Assembly: GCA_900550525.1 (NCBI GenBank)
Contig: URSN01000029.1
Location: forward strand, 1 to 18,304
Direction of reading: 5' to 3'
Length of the DNA: 18,304 nt
Source of the DNA: an uncultured Eubacteriales bacterium
Lineage (GTDB): Bacteria > Bacillota > Clostridia > Christensenellales > CAG-138
Shown here: positions 1 to 7,860 of the stretch, piece by piece
Position numbering within the stretch: position 1 is the first letter of the stretch
Layout: each line of letters opens with the position of its first letter
Translations under genes and position numbers: made by a program
Notes under the pieces: generated by a model
Databases searched by the model: none
Told to the model about the DNA's origin: nothing
The model's input: only the letters and a program-made list of their open reading frames with translations

Positions 1-1
1 A

Positions 2-595
2 GGTGACCTGCAACCGCTTCTGGAGCTGGAGTCCGGCAGCACCGACCCGATGGCCGCCTTTCTGACCATCTTCATGATCGGCATTGTACAGGGAAGTGAT
101 ACGACACTCTGGAGCTTTGTTCCGGTCTTTCTGGCCAAAATGTCCATCGGCATTGCCGGCGGCTATCTGGTCGGCCGGGCGGGTTGTTGGCTCTTCAACA
201 AGCTCAAGCTTGAATACGAAGGACTTTTCTTCGTCACCGGCGTAGCCAGCATCATCTTCGCCTACGGATTGACCGAATCCCTCTTCGGCAACGGCTTCAT
301 GGCGGTCTACGTTTGCGGCCTCACGATGGGGAACCGCCGCTACAATTTCAAGAAAGGGCTGTTCCGGTTCAGCGACGGCCTCGCCTGGCTGATGCAGGTC
401 ACCCTCTTCACCACACTGGGAATGCTGGTCAATCCGCATGAACTTTTTGCCGCCAACGTCTGGAGCCTCGGGCTGTTGCTGGCGCTGGTGCTGATGTTCA
501 TCGCCCGTCCGGCCTCCATTTTCCTCTGTCTCATCGGCAGTCGGTTCACGCTGCGTGAGCGGACGCTGGTCTCCTGGGTCGGCCTGCGCGGCGCG
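2..595 (+). pseudogene. Cation (K+/H+)/proton antiporter fragment, NhaP2/CvrA-like, cut at both ends
   Basis: The frame is open from base 2, so the gene begins outside the window; the first ATG at 50 is internal. The family exchanges monovalent cations for protons across the inner membrane. Visible marks are the ELESGSTDPMA segment, which corresponds to the CPA1-type ESGSNDPMA core motif, several hydrophobic membrane helices, and a closing SWVGLRGA, which in this family continues into a P-x-x-x-A helix. Instead, after GLRGA (578-595) the frame continues as an M42 peptidase. The C-terminal part of the antiporter is therefore absent. Base composition here is visibly less GC-rich than everything after about 600, and codon use differs, so this segment probably comes from another genome. 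The family call is firm; assignment to NhaP2 rather than another CPA1 member is less so. Confidence 0.8.
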
Positions 596-598
596 GCC
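578..598. other. Chimeric join between antiporter and M42 peptidase
   Basis: The codons for VGLRGA lie here. This hexapeptide closes the recognisable antiporter part (SWVGLRGA) and also opens the M42 segment, whose family consensus is EEVGLRGA followed by TAAYA-x-x-PD. Composition also shifts at this point. A short stretch of near-identical DNA shared by two unrelated genes is a classic place for an assembler to cross from one genome to another. The exact crossover inside the shared stretch cannot be fixed. Confidence 0.75.
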
Positions 599-1012
599 CC
601 CGCCGCCTATGCGGTGGAGCCGGACCTGAACATCAACGTCGATACCACCGTCGCCGCCGACACGCCCGAGTGCGCGCGGCTCAACATGGCGCTGGGCAAC
701 GGCCCGGCCATCAAGGCGGTGGATTCCTCCGTGATCGTCCCCTCGTCGGTGCGGCGCTTCCTGGTCGATGTGGCCGAGCGCAGCGGCATCCCCTATCAGC
801 ACGAGGTGCTGCGCTCCGGCGGCACGGACACGGGCGCCGTACAGCGCGTGCGCGACGGCGTGCTGGCCGGGTGCCTGTCCATCCCGACGCGCTACATCCA
901 CACGCCGGTGGAGACGGTCGCGCTTTCGGATGTGGAGAACACGGTGCGCCTGCTGTGCGCGGCGCTTGCCGAGGACGAGCTGCCCGCCGCGCCGGGCCTG
1001 CGCGGCGCCTGA
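578..1012 (+). pseudogene. M42 family metallopeptidase (glutamyl aminopeptidase/endoglucanase type), C-terminal part only
   Basis: M42 enzymes are cytoplasmic two-metal aminopeptidases that form large tetrahedral complexes and trim peptides. Seen here are AAYAVEPD, the metal-ligand aspartate in INVDTTVA, the ADTP and G-x-GPAI motifs, the GIPYQHEV and GGTDTGAV segments, and RYIHTPVE with the metal-binding histidine. All are in family order and run to a TGA at 1010-1012. The N-terminal half is missing, including the first metal histidine and the catalytic glutamates that precede VGLRGA. About 140 of a usual 340 or so residues remain. The rest of the gene was probably lost to the join at 578-598, so the native gene is likely intact in the source genome. 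It is followed after only 3 bases by the pseudouridine synthase gene, which suggests one transcript. Confidence 0.85.
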
Positions 1013-1015
1013 CCC

Positions 1016-1942
1016 TTGCGCACGCTCACGTATGCCGTCGCCCCGGCGGAGGAGGGACAGACGGTCGAGCGCGTGCTGCTCGACCGCCTCTCGCTCTCCA
1101 AATCGCTGATCCGGCGGCTCAAGCGGCGCGACACGGGCATCCTGCTCAACGGCGCGCGCGCCTTCACCACCGCGCGCGTGCGATCCGGGGACGTGCTGGC
1201 CGTGGAGATCGGCGACGCGGCGGCGCGCGCCGTGCCCCCCGCCGATGTGCCGCTGTCCATCGCCTATGAGGACGAGGACCTGCTCGTGATCGACAAACCG
1301 GCGGGCATGGCCGTGCACCCGACGCAGGACCCGGATGAGACGACGCTCGAGCACGCGCTTGCCGCCTATCTCAAGCCCGGCGAGTCGCCGCACCCGGTCA
1401 GCCGCCTCGACCGTGGCACGAGCGGGCTGATGACCGTGGCAAAGAACGGCTACATGCACGAGCTGCTGCGCCGCCGCCTGCACACGGAGGCGTTTTACCG
1501 CGAATACCGCGGCGTGTCGCTGGGCGTTCCGCAGCCTGCCGCCGGGCGCGTTGAGCTGCCCATCGGCTTTGCCCCGGGCTCGCGCTACCGCCGCGCGGCC
1601 GCGCCGGACGGCGCGCCCAGCTGCACCGGCTATGAGACGCTCGCCGCCTGGGAGACGGGCGGCAGGGCCTTTGCGCTGCTGCGGCTCATTCCGTACACCG
1701 GGCGCACGCACCAGCTGCGCGTGCACATGGCCGCCATCGGCTGCCCGCTGGCGGGCGACTGGCGCTACGGCACGGAGGAACCGGCGCTCATCGGCCGCCC
1801 GGCGCTCCATTCGGCGCTGCTGCGGCTCGAGCATCCGCTCACGGGCGAGTGCCTCTCCCTCTCCTCATCGCTGCCGCCGGACATGGCGGCGCTGCTGCCG
1901 CCGGATGCGGCCGCAACAGCGGCGGTCTGCGGCGGCGCATGA
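1016..1942 (+). CDS. RluA family RNA pseudouridine synthase
   Basis: This enzyme converts specific uridines in rRNA (or tRNA) to pseudouridine. The 308-residue protein has an S4-like RNA-binding region (about residues 14-60, with SLSKSLIRRLKRR and a LLNG turn). A RluA catalytic domain follows, with VIDKPAGMAVHP (91-102), RLDRGTSGLM (130-139) carrying the catalytic Asp132, and the late PYTGRTHQLRVHMA motif. The length suits the RluC/RluD group; the exact target uridine cannot be told. The start is a TTG at 1016, three bases after the M42 stop, with no clear Shine-Dalgarno site, so translational coupling is plausible. The TTG choice keeps the usual length ahead of the S4 domain. The C-terminal tail is alanine- and proline-rich. 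Confidence 0.92.
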   Translation: MRTLTYAVAPAEEGQTVERVLLDRLSLSKSLIRRLKRRDTGILLNGARAFTTARVRSGDVLAVEIGDAAARAVPPADVPLSIAYEDEDLLVIDKPAGMAVHPTQDPDETTLEHALAAYLKPGESPHPVSRLDRGTSGLMTVAKNGYMHELLRRRLHTEAFYREYRGVSLGVPQPAAGRVELPIGFAPGSRYRRAAAPDGAPSCTGYETLAAWETGGRAFALLRLIPYTGRTHQLRVHMAAIGCPLAGDWRYGTEEPALIGRPALHSALLRLEHPLTGECLSLSSSLPPDMAALLPPDAAATAAVCGGA

Positions 1943-2031
1943 AGCCGCCGCCCGCCAAACGGGCCGCGCGTCCCGCGATGCCGCGCGCGCCCGGCCGTAC
2001 AGGCGTAACCCGGCAAAACGGAGGAACGGAT

Positions 2032-2724
2032 ATGTCATTTTCCAAAGAGGAAAGCCGCGAGATCTGGGAGCAGAACGCCGCCTTCTGGGACGCCGCCATG
2101 GGGGACGCGTCCAACGACTTCCACCGGGAGGCGGTGCGCCCGGGCGTGACGGAGCTGCTGCGCCCCGGCCCGGGCGATTATATCCTGGACGCCGCCTGCG
2201 GCAACGGCAATTATTCCGCCTATCTGGCGGAGCAGGGCGCCGCCGTGCTCGCCTTCGATTACAGCGAAGCGATGGTGGCGCTGGCCAGAAAGCGCCGGGC
2301 GCGCCAGGCGAGCCGCATCGAGTTCTGCGTGGCCGACGCCACGGACGGTGCGGGCCTGCTGGCGCTGCGGCGGGAGCGCCCGTTCACAAAGGCGGTGTGC
2401 AACATGGCCGTGATGGACATCACCGACATCGCGCCGCTGTTTTTTGCGGTGCACGCGCTGCTCGGCGAGGGCGGGATCTTCGTGTTCGCCACGCAGCATC
2501 CGTGCTTTGTCACGCTGACGGACCGCTACATGACGCCGCATGCCTACTATGACATCGCCCTCGCCGGGCAGCCGCGGCAGCAATGCTACTACCACCGCTC
2601 GCTGCAGGACATCTTCCGCCCCTGCTTTGCCGCCGGGTTCGTCATCGACGGGCTGCGCGAAGCGTGCTACCGGACCGATCCCGAGCGCCCCGCGGTGCTG
2701 ATCGCCCGGCTCAAAAAACAATGA
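2032..2724 (+). CDS. Class I SAM-dependent methyltransferase
   Basis: A 230-residue cytoplasmic methyltransferase of unknown substrate. The Rossmann-fold SAM site is clear: motif I ILDAACGNG (51-59), the acidic residue after strand 2 in FDYSEAM (Asp76), and VADATD (motif III region). The N-terminal REIWEQNAAFWD is typical of small-molecule methyltransferases. The ATG at 2032 is chosen because GGAGGAAC sits just upstream with good spacing and the protein then starts like its family. The frame is open further upstream to 1849, but that stretch overlaps the pseudouridine synthase gene and carries no domain. It follows the synthase by 89 bases on the same strand and may be co-transcribed. The target may be a metabolite, quinone-like molecule or protein; the sequence does not decide. 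Confidence 0.88.
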   Translation: MSFSKEESREIWEQNAAFWDAAMGDASNDFHREAVRPGVTELLRPGPGDYILDAACGNGNYSAYLAEQGAAVLAFDYSEAMVALARKRRARQASRIEFCVADATDGAGLLALRRERPFTKAVCNMAVMDITDIAPLFFAVHALLGEGGIFVFATQHPCFVTLTDRYMTPHAYYDIALAGQPRQQCYYHRSLQDIFRPCFAAGFVIDGLREACYRTDPERPAVLIARLKKQ

Positions 2725-2811
2725 CGCCGCGCCCGGGTTCCCAGCGGCTGTGCGCGATGGCGAGGATGCTGGCCGGCTAAAGCAGCGGGACGGGCGTGGA
2801 CGGAGGGCGGT

Positions 2812-3429
2812 TCAGACGACCCTGACGCCGAGCAGGCGCACGATCTCCGGCGCCTGAAGCGCGCTGACGGATGCGCCGCGCAGCTCGGAGCAGTCGTCCG
2901 ACAGCGCGAGGCCGGCCAGTTCGCATGTGGACAGGTCGAGGCCGGCAAGCGGCGTTTTGAACAGGTCGGCCCCGGAGAGGTCGCACGCGGAGAAGGCGGA
3001 GCGGGACAGCCGCAGCGAGGAGAGCGCCGCCTGCGTGAACCGGCACTCCTGCGCCCTGACGCGCTCCCACACGCCGCCGGTGAAATTGGCATAGCGGAAC
3101 GAGGCGCTCACAAGCGCCGTCTCGTGCAGGCGCGCCGCGGCGAAATTCGCCCCCTCCGCCTTGCAGCCGTCAAAGCGGGCGCGGCGGAAATACGCCTCCA
3201 TAAAGCGGCACTCCACAAACGCGCACCGCTCAAACGCTACATCCACAAACCCGGCGCGGGAAAAATCGCACGCGGTGAAGCGGCAGCCGGCAAAGCGCAC
3301 ATCCGCAAGGTCGAGGCCCGTCAGATCGAGCCCCTCCGCCGTCTCGGACGAATAGGCGCGCTCGCGCAGCGTCTCGTCCGACGCGCGCGCCGCAAGCAGC
3401 GCCTGCGCCATCGTCATCCGCGCCTCCAT
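2812..3429 (-). CDS. Pentapeptide-repeat protein
   Basis: The 205-residue protein is mostly tandem pentapeptide repeats (A/S-D/N-L/F-S/T-x pattern) from about residue 33 to 180, for example GLDLADVRFAGCRF, CDFSRAGF and CDLSGADLF. These should fold into a right-handed quadrilateral beta helix. The C-terminal QAPEIVRLLGVRVV tail is typical of free-standing cytoplasmic members. Relatives such as Qnr and McbG shield gyrase by DNA mimicry, but most members have no known role, and nothing here shows a gyrase link. The ATG at 3427-3429 has a GGGAGG site about 8 bases upstream. It lies 23 bases after the stop of the PTS EIIC-like gene, so the two are probably one operon. I see no clear terminator in the 87 bases to the converging methyltransferase gene. 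Confidence 0.88.
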   Translation of the reverse strand: MEARMTMAQALLAARASDETLRERAYSSETAEGLDLTGLDLADVRFAGCRFTACDFSRAGFVDVAFERCAFVECRFMEAYFRRARFDGCKAEGANFAAARLHETALVSASFRYANFTGGVWERVRAQECRFTQAALSSLRLSRSAFSACDLSGADLFKTPLAGLDLSTCELAGLALSDDCSELRGASVSALQAPEIVRLLGVRVV

Positions 3430-3452
3430 GGCCGTTCCCTCCCGCGTCAGGC

Positions 3453-4502
3453 TTACAGCTTTTGCAATTTCATATCGCCTGGGCGCACCCAGCCGATGCG
3501 GCGAAACAGCGCGTCGAACGCGAGCGTCAGCCCCGCCGGCACGAGGAAGTAGAACACGGCGACCAGCAGCAGGATCGACCAGAAGGAATGGGTCGCGCCC
3601 ATCGCCTCGAACGCCTGCAGCGGCCCGACCAGGCCGGAGGTGCCCATGCCCGCGCCATAGGGCGTGTTCGTCATGCCGAGCACGGCGGTCGAGACCGGGC
3701 CGAGCACGGCGGAGGCGAGCGTGGGCGCCAGCCAGATCTGCGGGCGGCGCATGATGTTCGGGAATTGCAGCATCGAGGTGCCGACCCCCTGCGAGAACAG
3801 GCCGCCCAGCCCGTTGTCCCGGTAGGAGGCCACGGCAAAGCCGACCATCTGGCAGCAGCAGCCGATGCAGGCCGCGCCGGCGGCGATGCCGTCGATGCCG
3901 ATGGACATGCAGATGGCGGCCGAGGAGATCGGCGCGGTCAGCGCCAGGCCGACCACCACCGCGATGACGATGCCCATGGGGATGGGCTGCAGCTCCGTAG
4001 CGGTATTGACGAACGCGCCCAGATCCGTCATGAACGCGTTGACCCCCGGCCCGACGAAGATGCCCGTCAGACCGCCGGTGCAGACGGTGACCAGCGGCGT
4101 GAGCACGATGTCGATGGGCGTTTTGCCCGCCACGAGCGTGCCCAGCTCCGCGCCCACCACGGCGCTCAGATACGCGCCGACCGGGCCGCCGAGCGCATAG
4201 CCGAGCGTGCCGGTCGCCGCCGAGGAGAAGAGCACCAGCGGCCGCACCTTCATGCCCCAGGCGGTGCCCACGCCGATGGCCGCGCCGGTGGCGGCGCTGA
4301 TGTGCGGCAACGCGTCGAGCACGGCCTGCGCGTCCGCAAGGAACGGCAGCTCCATGATCTGCCCGATGATCGTGCCGATGATGAGCGAGGAGAACAGGCC
4401 GAGCGCCATGCCCCCCATTGCGTCGATAAAGTACCGCTGGAACAGCCGCTTGACCACGGCGTAAAACCCGCTTTTCCCTTCCATTCCCTGAACCCGTCCC
4501 AT
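3453..4502 (-). CDS. PTS EIIC-like membrane protein, PfoR/PTS_EIIC_2 type
   Basis: An integral membrane protein of about 349 residues with roughly ten hydrophobic segments. The opening KRYFIDAMGGMALGLFSSLIIG is characteristic of the PTS_EIIC_2 family, which includes the Clostridium perfringens regulator PfoR. Other glycine-rich helices (ATGAAIGVGTAWGMK, GALAGGPVG-type turns, GMTNTPYGAGMGTSGLVGP) fit a sugar-permease-like fold. No IIA, IIB or HPr gene lies nearby, so it is either an orphan permease or a membrane sensor. The start is uncertain: ATG at 4500-4502 gives the longest form, while the ATG at 4482-4484 (residue 7) gives a family-typical N-terminus; neither has a well-spaced ribosome site. 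The conserved domain is unaffected. It precedes the pentapeptide-repeat gene in the same operon. Confidence 0.82.
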   Translation of the reverse strand: MGRVQGMEGKSGFYAVVKRLFQRYFIDAMGGMALGLFSSLIIGTIIGQIMELPFLADAQAVLDALPHISAATGAAIGVGTAWGMKVRPLVLFSSAATGTLGYALGGPVGAYLSAVVGAELGTLVAGKTPIDIVLTPLVTVCTGGLTGIFVGPGVNAFMTDLGAFVNTATELQPIPMGIVIAVVVGLALTAPISSAAICMSIGIDGIAAGAACIGCCCQMVGFAVASYRDNGLGGLFSQGVGTSMLQFPNIMRRPQIWLAPTLASAVLGPVSTAVLGMTNTPYGAGMGTSGLVGPLQAFEAMGATHSFWSILLLVAVFYFLVPAGLTLAFDALFRRIGWVRPGDMKLQKL

Positions 4503-4552
4503 CCTGAAGAATGATCGGCCCGAACCGGCCTGTGGATTATATATTGTTTTAT

Positions 4553-4581
4553 ATCTTATACCGTTTCCTCCGCGCCGTCAA
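4553..4581 (-). promoter_or_regulatory. Probable sigma-A promoter for the PTS EIIC-like gene
   Basis: Read on the minus strand, TTGACG (4581-4576) is followed after 17 bases by TAAGAT (4558-4553), inside an AT-rich patch that stands out from the GC-rich surroundings. An alternative TATAAG -10 overlaps with a 15-base spacer. It lies about 50-70 bases upstream of the possible starts at 4502 and 4484 and back-to-back with the dnaX promoter. Confidence 0.55.
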
Positions 4582-4595
4582 TCCCCGCCGCGCCA

Positions 4596-4625
4596 TTGCG
4601 CAGGCAGTCTGAAATATGGTATGAT
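4596..4625 (+). promoter_or_regulatory. Probable extended -10 promoter for dnaX
   Basis: TTGCGC (4596-4601), an 18-base spacer, then TATGAT (4620-4625) preceded directly by TGG, which supplies an extended -10. Transcription would begin near 4632, leaving a leader of about 45 bases to the dnaX ATG at 4678. This also argues against the upstream in-frame ATG at 4621, which lies inside the -10 box. Confidence 0.65.
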
Positions 4626-4677
4626 AACAAAGAATATGGACAAGGCCCGGCGGCGCGCCGCCGGAGGGAGGCCCCGT

Positions 4678-6396
4678 ATGGAATACCGCGCGCTCTACCG
4701 CAAGTACCGCCCCGCCACGTTTGCCGAGGTCGTCGGGCAGGAGCATATCACCACCACGCTGCAAAACCAGATCGCCGCGGGGCACGTCGCCCACGCGTAC
4801 CTGTTCTGCGGCACGCGCGGCACGGGCAAGACGAGCACGGCGAAGATCTTCGCCCGCGCCGTCAACTGCCTCTCGCCCGAGCACGGCGAGCCCTGCGGCA
4901 GGTGCGAGGCGTGCCGGCTGTCGCTCGATCCGGGCAACCCGGACATCGTCGAGATCGACGCGGCCAGCAACAACAGCGTCGACGACGTGCGCGCGCTGAT
5001 CGAAAAGGCGCACTACGCGCCGCTGAACCTGAAGGTGCGCGTGTTCATCATCGACGAGGCGCACATGCTCACCGCAAGCGCCTTCAACGCGCTGCTCAAA
5101 ACGCAGGAGGAGCCGCCCGCGCACATCCTGTTCATCCTCGCCACGACCGAGCCGCAGAAGCTCCCGGCCACGATCATCTCCCGCTGCCAGCGGTTCGATT
5201 TCCACCGCCTGTCGGTGCGCGACATCGCCGCCACGCTCAGGGACGTGCTCGCGCGCGCCGGCGCGTCCATCGACGAGGAGGGGCTGCTGCTCATCGCCCG
5301 CACGGCCGACGGCGGCATGCGCGACGCGCTGTCGCTGGCCGACCAGTGCCTCGCCTTCTGCGGCAACAGCGTCTGCGCGCGGGACGTGTACGACGTGCTG
5401 GGCAGCATGGAGCAGGGCTTTCTGTTCGACATGGCGGGCGCGCTGCTCGGCGGCGACGCGGCGCGCGCGCTGCACATGCTCGACGGCATCGTGCGCGGCG
5501 GGCGCGACCTGACGGTGTTCTGCCAGGACCTGGCGGCGCATCTGCGCGCGCTGCTGCTGGCCGGCACGTGCGGCCGCTGCGAGGAGCTGCTGGACTGCAC
5601 GGCCGACGCGATGGACCGCTATCTGGCGCAGGCCAAGGACGCGCCGCGCGCCTGGCTGCTGCGCGCGCTCGAAACGCTGCTGCGCGTGCAGGGCGAGATG
5701 CGCTACCTGCCCATGCCGCGCGCCGCGCTGGAGAGCGCGCTTGTGCGCATCTGCCGGCCGGAGGATGAAAAATCCATCGACGCGCTCGAGGCGCGGCTGG
5801 ACCGGCTGGAGCGCGCGCTTGCCGGGCAGGGCGCGGCGGGCGGGACGCGGCAGGCGGGAGAGCAGGCGGCGCCCGCAAGGGAGGAGGCGCCCCCGCAGGC
5901 GCTGGAGGACGCCGCTCCCCCGCCCGATGATGCAGCGCCCGCGGCGCAGGACGCTGCGCCCGCAGCAGCGGGCAGCGCGGCCGGAGAACGGCCTCTCCCC
6001 GCGCCCGAGCCGCCGCAGGCGGCCGCCGCAGCGGTGCAAAGCGTCCGTCCGCAGGCGGGCGCGCCGGCGGCAGCGGCCCCCGCGGACGCGCAGCGGCTGT
6101 GGGACGCGGTGCTCGCCGAGCTCAAAAAGCAGAACATCCTCGTGCACGCGATGGCGGTATCGGGCACGGCGCTGCGGCTTGACGGCGGTACGCTGACGGT
6201 CGTCTTCCCCGAATCGCGCACGGCGCAGTTCAACAGCATGTGCGCGCCGGTCAACCACACGAAGGTGCAGGCCATCCTCGCCCAGCTGCGGCCGGATACG
6301 GCGATATCCTTCATCCGGGGGCAGCAGCCCCCGCTGCCGCCGGAGACGGAGGCGCGGGCGCGGGAACTCTTTGGCGACAAGCTCGTGATCGAATAG
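4678..6396 (+). CDS. dnaX: DNA polymerase III subunit gamma/tau
   Basis: The 572-residue clamp-loader ATPase and replisome organiser. The AAA+ module is complete: MEYRALYRKYRP start, Walker A GTRGTGKTS (45-53), zinc cysteines C64, C73, C76 and C79, the DEAH Walker B box (126-129), sensor TTEPQK (156-161) and the SRC arginine finger (168-170). A clamp-loader collar follows to about residue 370, then an alanine/proline/glutamate-rich linker (about 400-480), then a C-terminal tau-type domain ending GDKLVIE. The ATG at 4678 has GGAGGG 9 bases upstream and gives the exact family N-terminus. The stop is TAG, which shows that TAG works as a normal stop here. It heads the dnaX-ybaB-recR operon. I see no convincing frameshift site for a separate gamma form. 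Confidence 0.97.
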   Translation: MEYRALYRKYRPATFAEVVGQEHITTTLQNQIAAGHVAHAYLFCGTRGTGKTSTAKIFARAVNCLSPEHGEPCGRCEACRLSLDPGNPDIVEIDAASNNSVDDVRALIEKAHYAPLNLKVRVFIIDEAHMLTASAFNALLKTQEEPPAHILFILATTEPQKLPATIISRCQRFDFHRLSVRDIAATLRDVLARAGASIDEEGLLLIARTADGGMRDALSLADQCLAFCGNSVCARDVYDVLGSMEQGFLFDMAGALLGGDAARALHMLDGIVRGGRDLTVFCQDLAAHLRALLLAGTCGRCEELLDCTADAMDRYLAQAKDAPRAWLLRALETLLRVQGEMRYLPMPRAALESALVRICRPEDEKSIDALEARLDRLERALAGQGAAGGTRQAGEQAAPAREEAPPQALEDAAPPPDDAAPAAQDAAPAAAGSAAGERPLPAPEPPQAAAAAVQSVRPQAGAPAAAAPADAQRLWDAVLAELKKQNILVHAMAVSGTALRLDGGTLTVVFPESRTAQFNSMCAPVNHTKVQAILAQLRPDTAISFIRGQQPPLPPETEARARELFGDKLVIE

Positions 6397-6404
6397 CGCC
6401 TGAG

Positions 6405-6419
6405 GGCCCGCCGCGGGCC
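6405..6419 (+). other. Intercistronic hairpin between dnaX and ybaB
   Basis: GGCCCG (6405-6410), a three-base loop, then CGGGCC (6414-6419) form a perfect 6-bp stem eight bases after the dnaX stop. There is no T-run, so it is not a clear terminator; it could stabilise or punctuate the operon mRNA. In DNA this GC-rich, chance hairpins are common. Confidence 0.3.
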
Positions 6420-6484
6420 AGGGCGTCCCGCGCGCGGCACGGCGCAGGCTGATGAATACAAATCCAAACGGAGGTTTGACACGT

Positions 6485-6820
6485 ATGGCAAGAGGCGGAT
6501 TCCCCGGCATGGGCGGGGCGAACATGCAGCAGTTGATGCGGCAGGCGCAGAAGATGCAGCAGGACATGCAGCGCACGCAGGAGGAGCTGCAAAAGCGCGA
6601 GTTTTCCTCCACGGCGGGCGGCGGCATGGTCACGGCGACGGTGACGGGCGCGCGCGAGCTGACGGCCATCACCATCTCGCCGGACTGCGTGGACCCGGAC
6701 GATGTGGAGATGCTGCAGGATCTGGTGATGGCGGCGGTCAACGGCGCGCTGCGCGAGGCCGCGGAGACGACCGAGCGCGAGATGGGCCGCATCACGGGGG
6801 GCATGAACCTCGGGCTATGA
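6485..6820 (+). CDS. YbaB/EbfC family nucleoid-associated DNA-binding protein
   Basis: A 111-residue protein that binds DNA as a dimer with a tweezer-like shape. Family marks are the methionine/glutamine-rich N-terminal coil ([22 protein letters not shown]), the central [25 protein letters not shown] segment, and [21 protein letters not shown] near the end. The ATG at 6485 is preceded by GGAGG about 10 bases upstream and gives the typical [11 protein letters not shown] start; an in-frame ATG at 6452 lies upstream of that ribosome site and is rejected. Its stop overlaps the recR start by four bases (ATGA), so translation is probably coupled. The position between dnaX and recR is the conserved bacterial arrangement. 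Confidence 0.95.
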   Translation: MARGGFPGMGGANMQQLMRQAQKMQQDMQRTQEELQKREFSSTAGGGMVTATVTGARELTAITISPDCVDPDDVEMLQDLVMAAVNGALREAAETTEREMGRITGGMNLGL

Positions 6821-7416
6821 CTACCATCGAACCCATCAACCGGCTGACGACGCAGCTTGCGCGCCTGCCCGGCATCGGGCAAAAGACCGCGCAGCGGCTC
6901 GCCTACCACATCCTCGACGTGCCGCAGGCACAGGCCGAGGAGCTGGCCGAGGCGATCCTCTCGGCGCGGCGGGACGTGCATCACTGCCCCGTCTGCGGGA
7001 CGTATACCGACGTAACCCCGTGCGCCATCTGCGCGGACGAGGGGCGCGACGGCTCCGTGATCTGCGTGGTGTGCGAGGCGCGCGATGTCGTCGCCATGGA
7101 GCGCACGCGCGAGTTCCGCGGCAAGTACCACGTGCTGCACGGCGTGCTCTCGCCCATGGACGGCGTCGGCCCGAACGACATCCGCATCAACGAGCTCGTC
7201 GAGCGCGTCAAGGCCGGCGGCGTGCGCGAGGTGATCCTGGCGACCAACCCGGACGTGGAGGGCGAGGCCACGGCCTCGTACATCGCGCGGCTGCTCAAGC
7301 CCATGGGCGTGTCCTGCTCGCGCATCGCGCACGGCATCCCCATCGGCGGGAATCTCGAATATACCGACGAGGTGACGCTGGCCAAGGCGCTCGAAGGCCG
7401 GCGCACCATGCTCTGA
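6817..7416 (+). CDS. recR: Recombination mediator protein RecR
   Basis: RecR acts with RecF and RecO to load RecA at single-stranded gaps during recombinational repair. The 199-residue protein has the usual length and parts: an N-terminal helix-hairpin-helix ([13 protein letters not shown], 17-29), a four-cysteine zinc finger (C57, C60, C69, C72), a Toprim domain (about 80-175) with [12 protein letters not shown] and [13 protein letters not shown], and the C-terminal [24 protein letters not shown]. The start overlaps the ybaB stop as ATGA. DUF3842 follows 15 bases later with its own GGAGG site, so it is probably on the same transcript. Confidence 0.97.
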   Translation: MTTIEPINRLTTQLARLPGIGQKTAQRLAYHILDVPQAQAEELAEAILSARRDVHHCPVCGTYTDVTPCAICADEGRDGSVICVVCEARDVVAMERTREFRGKYHVLHGVLSPMDGVGPNDIRINELVERVKAGGVREVILATNPDVEGEATASYIARLLKPMGVSCSRIAHGIPIGGNLEYTDEVTLAKALEGRRTML

Positions 7417-7431
7417 GCGGAGGGGTTCAGT

Positions 7432-7851
7432 ATGCGGATCGTCGTCATCGACGGGCAGGGCGGCCGGATGGGCAGCGCGCTGGTGGAGCGGATCAAGGCC
7501 GCGCTGCCGGAGGCGGAATGTCTCGCCGTCGGCACCAACAGCACCGCTACGGCGGCCATGCTGCGCGCCGGGGCGGACGCGGGCGCGACCGGCGAGAACC
7601 CCGTGCTGGTCAATGCGCGCACGGCGGACGTGATCGCAGGGCCGGTGGGCATCCTGGCGGCCAACGCGCTCTACGGCGAGGTGACGCCCGCCATGGCGCG
7701 CGCCATCGGTGAAAGCCGGGCGCTCAAGCTCCTGCTGCCGGTCAACCGCTGCGGCGTGGTGGTCGTCGGCGTGCGCGAACAGCCGCTGGGCGACTACATC
7801 CGCGAGGCGGTGGAGCGCATCCGCGCGCTGAGCGCGCAGCGGCAGGCGTAA
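7432..7851 (+). CDS. DUF3842 family protein
   Basis: A 139-residue protein of the DUF3842 family, common in Clostridia and without a known function. The family signature is complete: MRIVVIDGQGGRMGSAL, a glycine-rich nucleotide-binding-like turn, then VGTNSTATAAMLRAGA, GATGENPVLVN, GPVGILAANALYGEVTP and LLLPVNRCGVVVVGV. The N-terminal pattern resembles a Rossmann-type beta-alpha-beta turn, so nucleotide or dinucleotide binding is possible but not shown. The ATG at 7432 is preceded by GGAGGGG. It sits 15 bases after recR at the end of the dnaX operon, which hints at a housekeeping link but does not prove one. The stop is TAA at 7849-7851. Confidence 0.9.
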   Translation: MRIVVIDGQGGRMGSALVERIKAALPEAECLAVGTNSTATAAMLRAGADAGATGENPVLVNARTADVIAGPVGILAANALYGEVTPAMARAIGESRALKLLLPVNRCGVVVVGVREQPLGDYIREAVERIRALSAQRQA

Positions 7852-7860
7852 ATCAGGCAG

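Noticed and set aside
50..1012. A natural antiporter-peptidase fusion protein
   Set aside because: A membrane antiporter core cut mid-domain and joined to half a cytoplasmic peptidase lacking its catalytic residues would not work, and the composition changes at the join.
2725..2811. Terminator between the converging methyltransferase and pentapeptide genes
   Set aside because: I see no stable stem followed by a T-run on either strand in these 87 bases.
4621..4677. Upstream ATG at 4621 as the dnaX start
   Set aside because: It lies in the -10 box of the likely promoter, lacks a ribosome site and would add 19 residues not typical of the family; the ATG at 4678 has a good site.
6121..6135. Programmed frameshift in dnaX at CTCAAAAAG
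   Set aside because: The heptamer is C-AAA-AAG and not A-AAA-AAG. It lies near residue 482, already inside the C-terminal domain, and I see no following stem-loop with a nearby stop that would yield a typical gamma protein.
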